From Dehalococcoidia bacterium (GTDB taxonomy: Bacteria; Chloroflexota; Dehalococcoidia; UBA2979): a DNA stretch of 39,179 nt. Within the stretch, counting starts at the first letter, position 1. Every line of letters starts with the position of its first letter. A program made the translations under genes and the position numbers. Below the pieces are notes generated by a model. It saw nothing but the letters and a program-made list of their open reading frames with translations. It did no database searches and was not told the DNA's origin. Positions 23,992 to 31,336 of this stretch are shown piece by piece. Where the stretch lies: positions 1 through 39,179 of the forward strand of contig QZJI01000030.1 of the NCBI GenBank assembly GCA_003599735.1. Reading direction: 5' to 3'.

Positions 23992-24417
23992 ATGAGCATT
24001 CCCGGCATGGGCGCGCCGATCACCGCCAAGCCGCAACCCGCCCCGGTCGCTCTCGGCCCGGCGGTGACGATGACGGAGCGCGCCGCGACGAAGGCGAAGT
24101 CGCTCCTGGAGGCGAAGGGGTATCCGGACGGGATGCTCCGCGTCTTTGTCGTGGGTGGCGGTTGTTCCGGCTACCAGTACGGCATGGCGATCGCGCCGCA
24201 GGCCGAGGCGGACGACCAGGTAGTGGTCCTCGACGGCGGCGTGAACGTGGTCATCGACCGCGAGTCGATCCCGATGATCTCCGGCGCGGAGATCGACTTT
24301 GTGGAGGACCTGATGAAGTCGGGCTTCACGATCTACAACCCGAACGCGGTCTCCGCCTGCGCGTGCGGCTCCTCGTTCCAGACCGGCTCGAACCCGGGCA
24401 CCCCGCGCCCCTGCTAG
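23992..24417 (+). CDS. erpA: A-type iron-sulfur carrier protein (IscA/ErpA/HesB family)
   Basis: A-type carriers receive Fe-S clusters from scaffolds and hand them to target enzymes. The 141-aa protein has the three conserved cysteines: Cys58 in GGGCSGYQYGM and Cys123/Cys125 in SACACGSSF. Compared with the usual about 110 residues it has a 20-residue Pro/Ala-rich N-terminal extension and a short tail ending in an extra Cys. GGAGGT supports the start. Its place after sufR and opposite the desulfurase makes a functional unit. ErpA and IscA cannot be told apart with certainty. Confidence 0.88.
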   Translation: MSIPGMGAPITAKPQPAPVALGPAVTMTERAATKAKSLLEAKGYPDGMLRVFVVGGGCSGYQYGMAIAPQAEADDQVVVLDGGVNVVIDRESIPMISGAEIDFVEDLMKSGFTIYNPNAVSACACGSSFQTGSNPGTPRPC

Positions 24418-24441
24418 ACGCTCGCTTCGGTTGACCGCATC

Positions 24442-24467
24442 GAGGCCCCGCCCGCGCGGGGCCTCTT
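24442..24467 (+). terminator. Terminator after the A-type carrier gene
   Basis: GAGGCCCCGC (24442-24451) and GCGGGGCCTC (24456-24465) form a 10-bp stem with a CCGC loop followed by TT. It lies 24 nt after the stop codon. Confidence 0.75.
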
Positions 24468-24493
24468 GCCGCCTGAGGGCGTACGCGTCGCGG

Positions 24494-24499
24494 TATCCT
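24494..24499 (+). promoter_or_regulatory. -10 element before the EVE gene
   Basis: GGTATCCT holds TATCCT, the same hexamer as at the desulfurase gene. It gives a leader of about 20 nt with GAGGGAGCCGAGG before ATG 24527. Confidence 0.4.
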
Positions 24500-24526
24500 G
24501 CGGGCGCGGATGCGAGGGAGCCGAGG

Positions 24527-24970
24527 ATGCAGGCCTGGATCAACGTCGGCACGCCGGAGAACTTCGAGATCCTGCGGAAGCGCAAGTTTGACCTCTCGCC
24601 GTTCAAGGCCTCGCGCCGCCGCCAGACGGCGGAGATGCAGCCGGGCGACCGGATCGTCTACTACCTCACCGGCGTCGTGCAGTTCGGCGGGGTCGTCGAG
24701 GTGACGGGGCCGGTGCGCGAGGAGACGAAAGACATCGGCCTGCACTCCGAGGTCAAGGAGGAAGAGGACTACCCCTTCCGTCTGCCGACGAAGCCGGTGG
24801 TGATCGCGAAGCCGGGGAACTATGTGGAGATCCGGGAGATCACCGACCTGCTGGAGAAGACTCGCCCGTTCGGGCCGAAGAAGCTCGGCATGTGCTTCCG
24901 CGGCAACGTCCACAAGATCTCGCAGCACGACCTTGACGTGATTGAGCGGCTCGTACGCGAGCGGGCGTAA
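24527..24970 (+). CDS. EVE (PUA-like) domain protein
   Basis: The 147-aa product is almost entirely an EVE domain: WINVGTPENFEILRKRKFDL (4-23), PGDRIVYYLTGVVQFGGVVEV (about 39-59) and the RPFGPKKLGMCFRGNVHKIS region near the end. EVE domains belong to the PUA fold and bind modified bases in DNA or RNA; some are linked to restriction, others are stand-alone housekeeping genes. No restriction genes lie nearby. It is followed after 10 nt by a PspC gene. Confidence 0.85.
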   Translation: MQAWINVGTPENFEILRKRKFDLSPFKASRRRQTAEMQPGDRIVYYLTGVVQFGGVVEVTGPVREETKDIGLHSEVKEEEDYPFRLPTKPVVIAKPGNYVEIREITDLLEKTRPFGPKKLGMCFRGNVHKISQHDLDVIERLVRERA

Positions 24971-24980
24971 GGCGACGGCG

Positions 24981-25430
24981 ATGCAAGAGCCCACCCCTCG
25001 ACGGTTGACGCGGAGCGCGGAACGACGCGTCGGTGGTGTGTGTGGCGGGATCGCGGAATACTTCGCGATCGACCCCTCACTGGTGCGGATCGTCGCGGTA
25101 GTCCTGCTGTTGATCGGGCCGCTCGGCGGGATGACCTTCCTCGGCTACGTCGTGCTGTGGATCGTGCTGCCGGAATCGTCGACGCCACCCGTGGCGCGGA
25201 CGGACACACAGCGGGACGTCGGTGAGACGGGGCTGATCATCGGGATCGGTCTGCTCGCCCTTGGCGCGTGGCTGCTGGTGGGGCGCCTGAGCTGGATGGG
25301 TTGGGGGATGATGGGCTGGGGGACGGGCTGGATGCAAAGGGGTTGGTCCCCCGGCTTCGTCGCCGGCCCGCTGCTTCTCATCGCCATCGGCCTGGTCGTG
25401 GTGATGTGGTCGCGACGCCAGCGACCGTAG
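24981..25430 (+). CDS. PspC-domain membrane protein
   Basis: The 149-aa protein begins with a PspC domain (RSAERRVGGVCGGIAEYF and IDPSLVRIVAVVLLLI, about 10-65), including one helix with a Gly-rich GPLGGMTFLGYVVLWIVLP turn. Two more hydrophobic helices follow (about 82-100 and 124-142), separated by a Trp/Gly/Met-rich stretch (WMGWGMMGWGTGW). PspC proteins take part in membrane stress responses; the other psp genes are not in the window. Confidence 0.83.
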   Translation: MQEPTPRRLTRSAERRVGGVCGGIAEYFAIDPSLVRIVAVVLLLIGPLGGMTFLGYVVLWIVLPESSTPPVARTDTQRDVGETGLIIGIGLLALGAWLLVGRLSWMGWGMMGWGTGWMQRGWSPGFVAGPLLLIAIGLVVVMWSRRQRP

Positions 25431-25454
25431 AAAATTCCGTAGCGATCGAGGTGT

Positions 25455-25991
25455 GTGGTGGTTGAGACGACGACCGGCGCGCACCTCTCACTGCTGGTGG
25501 GCCGCCTCCTGGACAACTGCGCGCTGAGTCTCCGTGACCTGACGCACGAGCAGATCCATTTCCGCGCCGCGCCGGCCTCGAACTCGATCGCGTTCGAGAT
25601 GTGGCATGTGGCGCGTACCGTGGACAACGTGATCTTCTTCGCGTTCGACCGGGAGCAGCCGGTCTGGCTGCGCGACGGGTATGAGCTGCGCTCCGGCCTG
25701 CCGAAGACGGCCCAGGGTACCGGCATGACGCCCGAGGAGGCGTACGCGATGCGCTTCCCGGAGCCGGAGGAGCTCGCCGGGTACATCGACGCGGTGAAGG
25801 CGGCGGTGCTGCCTCGGCTAGAGGCGGCGACGCAGGAGTATCTGGACGGTCTGACGACGATCCGTCCGTGGGGCGAGCGCTCGCGTGCCGAGCACGCGTG
25901 GCAGGTGCTGGTCGCCCACGGCAACGGCCACCTGGGCAGCGTGACGATGGCGCGCGCCATCCTCGGCTACCGGGACGTGATTGGCCTCTGA
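25455..25991 (+). CDS. DinB-like protein
   Basis: The 178-aa helical protein has DinB-family signs: FEMWHVARTVDNVIFFAF with one His (about 51) and AWQVLVAHGNGHLGSVTMAR near the C-terminus with two more His, consistent with the His triad metal site. The GTG at 25455 (MVVETTTG) is used; other GTGs lie just upstream. It overlaps the extended frame of the following gene but not its chosen start. Catalytic role unknown. Confidence 0.75.
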   Translation: MVVETTTGAHLSLLVGRLLDNCALSLRDLTHEQIHFRAAPASNSIAFEMWHVARTVDNVIFFAFDREQPVWLRDGYELRSGLPKTAQGTGMTPEEAYAMRFPEPEELAGYIDAVKAAVLPRLEAATQEYLDGLTTIRPWGERSRAEHAWQVLVAHGNGHLGSVTMARAILGYRDVIGL

Positions 25992-26012
25992 GGGCCGCCC
26001 GAAGCCACGTGC

Positions 26013-26035
26013 TAACCTCCTGATTCGGAGGGGCA
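26013..26035 (+). promoter_or_regulatory. -10 element and ribosome-binding site of the YyaL-like gene
   Basis: TAACCT (26013-26018) is a -10-like hexamer; CGGAGGGG follows at 26026-26033, 4-5 nt before GTG 26038. This supports the GTG as the start rather than an upstream ATG at 25981 that would overlap the DinB gene. Confidence 0.45.
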
Positions 26036-26037
26036 AC

Positions 26038-27744
26038 GTGCCCGACGATCTACCTGCGCACTTCCCTACTTCGACCGGCCGGCCGGATGCGTCGCCGTGG
26101 CGGGAGTGGGGATCCGAGACCTTCGACCTGGCGCGCGCTTCCGCCCGCCCAGTCCTTCTGGTCATCGGCGGCGCCTGGGACGGCGCGGACGCGAGGCTCG
26201 ACGCCGCGCTCGCCGGCCCGCGCCTCGCCGTCCTGGTAGGAGAGCGGCTGGTCGCGGTGCGCGTGGACGCTGAGGAACGCCCGGATGTGGCGGCCCGCTA
26301 CGGTCCGGCACCCGCCGTCCTGGCGCTGACCCCGGACGGCGAACCGTTCGACCGCGCCGAGCCCGACCCCGAGGCCGTGCTGACTCTCGCTACCTCCGCG
26401 CTCGCGCGGTGGGACGGCGACCGCGAGGACGTGCTGTCCGAAGCGGAGACGGCGCGCATCACGCGTGCCGCCGCAAGCGCCGCGGGCGCGTACCGCCGGC
26501 CTTCCGCCGCCCTGACCCCCGCCGTCCTCGACATCACGCTCGACCTGCTGGAGGCGGCGGAGCGTGAGCATGACCCGGCCGCGCAGTCCACCGAGACGTC
26601 ACGGCTGTGGCGGTACGCGCACCATCGGCGGCGGACGCCCGGCGCGATCGAGCGGGCCCGGACGGTGGCGGGGGCGGCGCTGCGCCGCGCGTCGCGGCCG
26701 GGCTCCATCTGCCGCGCGGATGACATCGGCGACGCGCTGCTCGCGGTCGCGGAACTCGCGCGGGAGGACGGCGAGGTGGCTGAGTCGTCCCGCGGGCTGG
26801 TCGAGGAGGCCGTGGCGTTCCTCGATGCCGCGCTGGGCGATCCTTCCGGCGGGCTGCGCCACGCGCTGCCGCCGGCGGGCGCGCCCGTGTTCGCGGATTC
26901 GTGCGCGCGTGCGGCACGCGGGCTGATCGAGGCGGGTGCGGCGTTCAACCGGCGCGACTGGACATCGCGCGGGCTGCGCGCCATCGAATTCATCGCCTAT
27001 CGGATGCGCGCGGGCGAGGCGGGCGTCTACCACGCGTGGGACGGCGATTCGCGCGTGCTCGGGCTGCTGGACGACCAGGTGCAGACGCTGCTGGCGTTGC
27101 TCACGGCGTACGAGGTAAGCGGCGCCGGTTCATACCTCGAACATGCGCGGAGCCTCGCGCGGGTGCTGGAGCGCGGCTGGTGGGAGCGCGGGCACGGGTT
27201 CCTGGACACGGCGGAGGGGCACGAAGAGATCGGCCTGCTGGCGGAGCCGCTCGTCCCGTTCGCCTCGAATGTCGCGGCGGCGGAGGGATACCTCTGGCTG
27301 GCCCGACTCACCCATGACGACCGTTTCATCGACCTGGCGATGCAGACGCTGGCGGCGATCGCCCCGGGGTTCGAGACGCGCGGCGCGGGGGCGGCCTCGT
27401 TCGCGCGCGTGGTGGACCGGATCCTGACGGCGGAGCCGGAGGTGAAGGTGGTGGGTGAGTACCCGGTGGGCGAGCCGGACCGGGTATCCGATCCGCTGCA
27501 TCGCGCCGCACTCCGGCTCCCCGTGCCCGCGCGGACGGTGCAGCGGCTCTCGCTGGCGGCGGACGCCGGGCTGATGCGTGACCTCGGGCTGCCGGTCGAC
27601 CGTCCGCGCGTGGCGTACGTCTGCGCCGGCCGTGACTGCTCGGCGCCGATCACGGACGCGGAGGCGCTGGTGGCGGCCGCGTCTGCCCTCGTCGGTTTCA
27701 GCGACACCTTCGAGGATGACGAAGAGATGGACGGGCGGGGCTAG
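26038..27744 (+). CDS. YyaL/DUF255-like protein lacking the thioredoxin CxxC
   Basis: From GTG 26038 the product is 568 aa. It resembles the YyaL/SPATA20 family: an N-terminal thioredoxin-like domain (about 20-120), then an (alpha/alpha)6-type barrel (about 180-500) with YHAWDGDSRVLGLLDDQ and a C-terminal VAYVCAGRDCSAPITDAEAL. Family members have CHWCHVME in the thioredoxin domain; here the place reads AWDGADARL, so both Cys and both His are gone, though VRVDAEERPDV is kept. Length is about 100 residues shorter than usual. The thioredoxin activity must be lost; the barrel may still bind a sugar or nucleotide-like ligand. Confidence 0.78.
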   Translation: MPDDLPAHFPTSTGRPDASPWREWGSETFDLARASARPVLLVIGGAWDGADARLDAALAGPRLAVLVGERLVAVRVDAEERPDVAARYGPAPAVLALTPDGEPFDRAEPDPEAVLTLATSALARWDGDREDVLSEAETARITRAAASAAGAYRRPSAALTPAVLDITLDLLEAAEREHDPAAQSTETSRLWRYAHHRRRTPGAIERARTVAGAALRRASRPGSICRADDIGDALLAVAELAREDGEVAESSRGLVEEAVAFLDAALGDPSGGLRHALPPAGAPVFADSCARAARGLIEAGAAFNRRDWTSRGLRAIEFIAYRMRAGEAGVYHAWDGDSRVLGLLDDQVQTLLALLTAYEVSGAGSYLEHARSLARVLERGWWERGHGFLDTAEGHEEIGLLAEPLVPFASNVAAAEGYLWLARLTHDDRFIDLAMQTLAAIAPGFETRGAGAASFARVVDRILTAEPEVKVVGEYPVGEPDRVSDPLHRAALRLPVPARTVQRLSLAADAGLMRDLGLPVDRPRVAYVCAGRDCSAPITDAEALVAAASALVGFSDTFEDDEEMDGRG

Positions 27745-28268
27745 ATCTCCGGCTCGCCGGAGACGGGAGGCTCATCCGGCGAGCGGGTCAGGTCGCGGAT
27801 ACGCTGGATCCGCCACATGGCGTCCAGGTCGCGGTCGGTCATCTCCTGCACCCAGGTCAGCACCTCGACCTCGCCGAGGAACGGATGGATGCCGACGTTG
27901 CGCCAGCGTCCGCCCGCGCTTTCGAGGGTCCAGAGCGTCTCCTCGCGCAGCGTGACGAAGTCGTAGAGCAGTTCGGCGACGTCGTCCATGTCGCTGACCT
28001 GTCCCGGGACCTGCCCCGCGCGGCGGGCCGCGATGGTGGAGCCGTCCACCCGGAGCATGGCTTCGAGCGCCTGCAGGTCCTCCCGCTCGGCGTCACGGAG
28101 GTAGCAGACGATCGCCGCGATGCTGGACTCCTCCCCCTCTGGTACGGCGAAGAGGACACGCTCGTCCGCGCCGGCGACGAGGCGGCTGATGCGGTGGCTG
28201 ACCTCGCGCAGGGCTTTGACGAGGTAGCGACGGCGGTCGCCATGCACGGCGGAGATGTACTGCGGCAT
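27741..28268 (-). CDS. DinB-like protein
   Basis: The 175-aa product begins MPQYISAVHGDRRRYLVKAL and is predicted to be all helical. It has an LRDAEREDLQAL helix and a central DDVAELLYDFVTLREETL segment, and IHPFLGEVEVLTWVQEMTDRDLDAM in the place of the third DinB helix (quoted in parts: IHPFLGEVEV, LTWVQEMTDRD). The His triad is not fully kept, so metal binding is uncertain. ATG 28268 is 7 nt from a CACCAT hexamer. Its TAG stop overlaps the stop of the convergent YyaL-like gene at CTAG. Confidence 0.68.
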   Translation of the reverse strand: MPQYISAVHGDRRRYLVKALREVSHRISRLVAGADERVLFAVPEGEESSIAAIVCYLRDAEREDLQALEAMLRVDGSTIAARRAGQVPGQVSDMDDVAELLYDFVTLREETLWTLESAGGRWRNVGIHPFLGEVEVLTWVQEMTDRDLDAMWRIQRIRDLTRSPDEPPVSGEPEI

Positions 28269-28337
28269 GATGCCGATGGTGCGCCTTCCGGGGCGGCGCG
28301 GCAACGAGGGGCATCGTAGTGGCGACGGGGGTGCGCG

Positions 28338-28709
28338 ATGACGGCTGAGACTCGGCCGGGGTTGCTGGACCATCTGCTGGTGCGCGGGCCGGACGTGTCT
28401 GTCCTCGCCTCGTTCTACCGCGAGGTGCTGGGCGGGACGGTCGTGGAGGAGGCGCCGCCCCACTGGGCGCGCGTCCGCGTGGCGGACATTGACCTGGGGT
28501 TGCATGCCGGGGAAGCGGGAGGCGGCGCGCAGCCGCGATTCCGCGTGCAGAGCGTGGCGACGTTCCGGGCACACCTCGAATCGCACGGGGTGACGATCCC
28601 GGAGGGGTACCACGCGATTCCGGGCGGAGTGGAGCTCGACTTCGCGGATCCGGCCGGGAACCTGCTGGGTGTGGTGCAGTACGGCGTCACGCTGGCCGAC
28701 CTGGGGTAG
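28338..28709 (+). CDS. VOC (glyoxalase/dioxygenase superfamily) protein
   Basis: The 123-aa protein has the two beta-alpha-beta-beta-beta modules of the vicinal oxygen chelate fold: LLDHLLVRGPDVSVLASFYREVLGG (about 9-33, in parts LLDHLLVRGPD and LASFYREVLGG) and the C-terminal GGVELDFADPAGNLLGVVQYG, whose Glu/Asp would ligate the metal. The substrate cannot be predicted. It stands between the minus-strand DinB gene and an 8-TM protein gene. Confidence 0.82.
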   Translation: MTAETRPGLLDHLLVRGPDVSVLASFYREVLGGTVVEEAPPHWARVRVADIDLGLHAGEAGGGAQPRFRVQSVATFRAHLESHGVTIPEGYHAIPGGVELDFADPAGNLLGVVQYGVTLADLG

Positions 28710-28740
28710 GCGCCTTCCCGGCGTCGTCACTGGCGCCGCG

Positions 28741-28775
28741 TTGACCCAGCGATCCCCCGCACCGACCATCGAGGC
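28741..28775 (+). promoter_or_regulatory. Leaderless promoter of the 8-TM protein gene
   Basis: TTGACC (28741-28746), 17-nt spacer, GACCAT (28764-28769), then 6 nt (CGAGGC) and GTG 28776. This is the best complete example of the leaderless design in the window, with a near-perfect -35 box and optimum spacing. Confidence 0.65.
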
Positions 28776-29606
28776 GTGAACGCCGCCTCCCTCCCGTACA
28801 CGGTGCTGATCCTGCTGGTCGAACTGGCCGTCGGCTCGCTCGCCATGCTCACGGTGTTCGACGCGCGCCGGCAGGTGACGGTGGGGTACGTGAAGGCCGG
28901 CGCGATGCTGGTGTTGCCGCTCGCGCTCCTCGCTGCGTGGACGGTCGCCACGCTGGAGTCGCGTCCGGAGGTGGACGGGTACGCGCTGGCCGAGGGCTGG
29001 CTCCGCCCGTTCACACTGGCGCTCGCGGCCTTCGTCGTCTGCTCGGCCATGCACGCCATCGCCGCGTTCACGCAACGCCACCGGGCGGGGATCCTGCTGG
29101 GGGCGGCCGGCAGCGCCGCGGGCGTTGTCGCGTTGGTGCTGCTGGCGGGGTTCCTCGCGCCGCCGGCCTGGTCGTTCGTGGGCCTCGTGCTCTCAGTCCT
29201 GACGTCCACGGCGGTGCTGGGCGGGTCGCTGATGGCGATGACGTGGGGACACTGGTACCTGACGTCCGGCCGGCTGCCGAAGGAACCGATGGAGCAGATG
29301 ACGCTGGTGGTCCTGGTATCGCTGGTGATGCAGGGGATCCTCGTGCTGGCGGGAGCGGCGCTCCCGGCGCGGGATGTGCCGCTGTCGGACGGCGCGGAGA
29401 TCGGGCTGGCCGTGAACCCGGCGTTCTGGCTGCGGGTAGGGGTGGGCCTCGCCTTCCCGATCGGGGTGACCTGGCTGGCATTCCGGGCGGCGCGGATCCG
29501 CGGGATGATGTCCGCGACGGGCCTCCTCTACATCGCGCTGGGGGCGATCCTCGCTGGCGAGGTGCTGGCGCGAGGCCTGCTCTTCACGACGGGCAGCGCC
29601 GTCTAG
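28776..29606 (+). CDS. Polytopic membrane protein (about 8 helices), unknown function
   Basis: The 276-aa protein has about eight hydrophobic helices (roughly 8-27, 42-62, 78-98, 108-132, 135-158, 176-200, 212-236, 245-268). Two His sit in or near helices: SAMHAIAAF in helix 3 and GHWYLTSGRLPKEP after helix 5, which could bind heme or metal. Homologous-looking proteins with a GHWYL motif occur in Chloroflexota, without known function. GTG start, with no ribosome-binding sequence and a promoter ending 6 nt upstream. Confidence 0.7.
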   Translation: MNAASLPYTVLILLVELAVGSLAMLTVFDARRQVTVGYVKAGAMLVLPLALLAAWTVATLESRPEVDGYALAEGWLRPFTLALAAFVVCSAMHAIAAFTQRHRAGILLGAAGSAAGVVALVLLAGFLAPPAWSFVGLVLSVLTSTAVLGGSLMAMTWGHWYLTSGRLPKEPMEQMTLVVLVSLVMQGILVLAGAALPARDVPLSDGAEIGLAVNPAFWLRVGVGLAFPIGVTWLAFRAARIRGMMSATGLLYIALGAILAGEVLARGLLFTTGSAV

Positions 29607-29669
29607 CCTCACGTTCGCGTGCAGGTAGCCCATCGCGCTTTTGGTCACGCATTCTGGTCAGGCCAGGCG

Positions 29670-29675
29670 TACGAT
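29670..29675 (+). promoter_or_regulatory. -10 element before the ECF sigma factor gene
   Basis: GGCGTACGATT contains TACGAT, the hexamer also used at rpsT. No GGAAC-type ECF motif is visible in the 93 nt before ATG 29700, so the sigma gene seems to be read from a housekeeping promoter. Confidence 0.35.
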
Positions 29676-29699
29676 TGCGGCACCACCCCAACCGGGACC

Positions 29700-30515
29700 A
29701 TGAGGTCAACGGTGAGCGACCGAGATTTCTCCCGAGGCCGGATGTCCGGCGATGATCCGGACGGTCAGCCAGATTCATCGCTTCGCCGTCGCGACCTGGA
29801 TGTGCTCCCCTCCACGCTGGCTACCGCCCGCGCGCAAATCCGTGCGCGGCCCGGCGACGTAACCACTACAGGCGACGATCCTCGACGCGACCGGGCTATC
29901 GAGGACGCCGGCTTGATCGCGGCGATTGCTCGCGGAGAGGTAGACGCACTCGAGCGGCTGTATGACCGCTACGGGGCGCTCGTGTTCTCCGTGAGTCTGC
30001 GGGTCTTGCACGATCACCACCTCGCGGAGGATGTGGTGCAGGAGGTCTTCCACCGCCTCTGGCGGCAGCCGACCTCGTTTGACCCGGTGCGGGGGCGGTT
30101 CGCGTCCTGGATGATGTCCGTCACCCGCAACCGCGCGCTGGACGAGTTGAGACGCCGGAACCGGCGGTTCCGCTCCGAGGAGCGCGACGAAAATCCGGAG
30201 CGGGAGTTCGTCGACGGTGACCGCTTCGACGACCCCGAGGTGGGGGTGGCCCTGGCGGAGATGCGGACCGTGGTGCGCGCCGCGCTGACGCGGCTGCCGG
30301 CGGCGCAGCGAGAGGCGATCGAGCTTGCCTACTTCGGCGGGCTGACGCAACAGGAGATCGCGGAGCGGACGGGCGATCCGCTCGGCACGGTGAAGACGCG
30401 GATCCGTCTGGGCATGCGCCGGTTGCGCGTCGCCCTCGCGGAGTACGTGGATGTCGCCCCGCCCGCCCGAGAGAGGCTGGACGGGAGGGACGCAGGGGAG
30501 ACGGGACGCGCGTGA
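29700..30515 (+). CDS. ECF-type RNA polymerase sigma factor
   Basis: From ATG 29700 the product is 271 aa, with GTG 29712 an alternative. The first 80 residues are a variable, Arg/Asp-rich extension. Sigma region 2 covers about 95-160 (LERLYDRYGALVFSVSLRVL, LAEDVVQEVFHRLW, WMMSVTRNRALDELRRR) and region 4 about 195-250 (LPAAQREAIELAYFGGLTQQEIAERTG split as LPAAQREAIELAYFGG and LTQQEIAERTG, then GTVKTRIRLGMRRLR). No regions 1 or 3, so ECF. The stop overlaps the anti-sigma start by 4 nt, the usual sigma/anti-sigma coupling. Resembles the SigK group. Confidence 0.9.
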   Translation: MRSTVSDRDFSRGRMSGDDPDGQPDSSLRRRDLDVLPSTLATARAQIRARPGDVTTTGDDPRRDRAIEDAGLIAAIARGEVDALERLYDRYGALVFSVSLRVLHDHHLAEDVVQEVFHRLWRQPTSFDPVRGRFASWMMSVTRNRALDELRRRNRRFRSEERDENPEREFVDGDRFDDPEVGVALAEMRTVVRAALTRLPAAQREAIELAYFGGLTQQEIAERTGDPLGTVKTRIRLGMRRLRVALAEYVDVAPPARERLDGRDAGETGRA

Positions 30516-31336
30516 CGCCGGAAGAACGGGAAGCCCTGCTGGCCGCGTACGCCCTCGGCACGCTGAGTGAGCCGGACACGCGTGACGCGGAACGTCTGGT
30601 ACGCACGGACCGCTCCGCCGCCGCGGAATGGCGCGCCTACCGCGAGATCGCCGACTTGATCGCCCTGGGGGCGCCCCAGCGGCAGCCCGATCCGTCCCTG
30701 CGCGAGCGCGTACTGTCCGCCGCTCGTCGTCGCGGTCACCCGTGGCGCCGGACGTGGCGCGAGCGGTACACGGCGCCAGTGGGTCTGGCCGCGGTGCTGG
30801 CGGTGGTCACGTTGTGGGCGGTCAAGTTGCAGGCGGATGTGGGATCCCTCCAGCGGCAGACGCGTGACCTGGCCGCGGTCATGGCGCAGAACGATCCGGC
30901 GACAGCGCGTGAGGTGAGCTCGCTGGGCCTGCAGCTGGAAAGCGTGCGGCGCGACCAGCAGACGTTGATCGCCGTGCAGGCCGACCCCAAGGTGCGGAAG
31001 GTGGTGCTGGAGGAGACGCCCTCCAGCCACGGCGCCGGCGGGCAGTACCTGTGGAGCGAGCAGGCGAACGCGGGTGTGGTCTCGCTGGACGGTCTGCCGC
31101 AGTTGCCGCTGGGCCAGCAGTACAAGGTATGGCTGGAAGACCGGCTGTCCCGCCTGATCCTGGACTCGACGTTCGTCCCCGACGCGCAGGGCAGCGCCCG
31201 CGTGGTGCTGGAGGCGAATCGGGTGGTGGAGCCGGTGCGCATCTACATCGTCGCGGGGAAGTCAGATGGACAGGATGGCCCGGTCGTCCTGCACGGGACG
31301 ATCTGGCGCGACGACGGCACGAAGGTGCCTCACTAG
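30512..31336 (+). CDS. RskA-like membrane anti-sigma factor
   Basis: The 274-aa protein holds the adjacent ECF sigma factor inactive at the membrane. The N-terminal cytoplasmic domain (1-55, LLAAYALGTLSEPDTRDAERL) is the anti-sigma helix bundle, but without the zinc HxxxCxxC motif. One transmembrane helix lies at about 87-107, and an outside coiled coil (110-150) and RskA domain (about 160-270, LDGLPQLPLGQQYKVWLED) follow. GTG start coupled by GTGA to the sigma gene. Release is expected by regulated proteolysis. Confidence 0.86.
   Translation: MTPEEREALLAAYALGTLSEPDTRDAERLVRTDRSAAAEWRAYREIADLIALGAPQRQPDPSLRERVLSAARRRGHPWRRTWRERYTAPVGLAAVLAVVTLWAVKLQADVGSLQRQTRDLAAVMAQNDPATAREVSSLGLQLESVRRDQQTLIAVQADPKVRKVVLEETPSSHGAGGQYLWSEQANAGVVSLDGLPQLPLGQQYKVWLEDRLSRLILDSTFVPDAQGSARVVLEANRVVEPVRIYIVAGKSDGQDGPVVLHGTIWRDDGTKVPH

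Noticed and set aside
25981..26037. YyaL-like gene start at ATG 25981 inside the DinB gene end
   Set aside because: GTG 26038 has CGGAGGGG at proper spacing and a -10-like box upstream; the extra 19 residues are not family-like.
28269..29081. Long extension of the minus-strand DinB gene through the VOC and 8-TM genes
   Set aside because: The extension has non-protein-like composition and the DinB start at 28268 is well placed.
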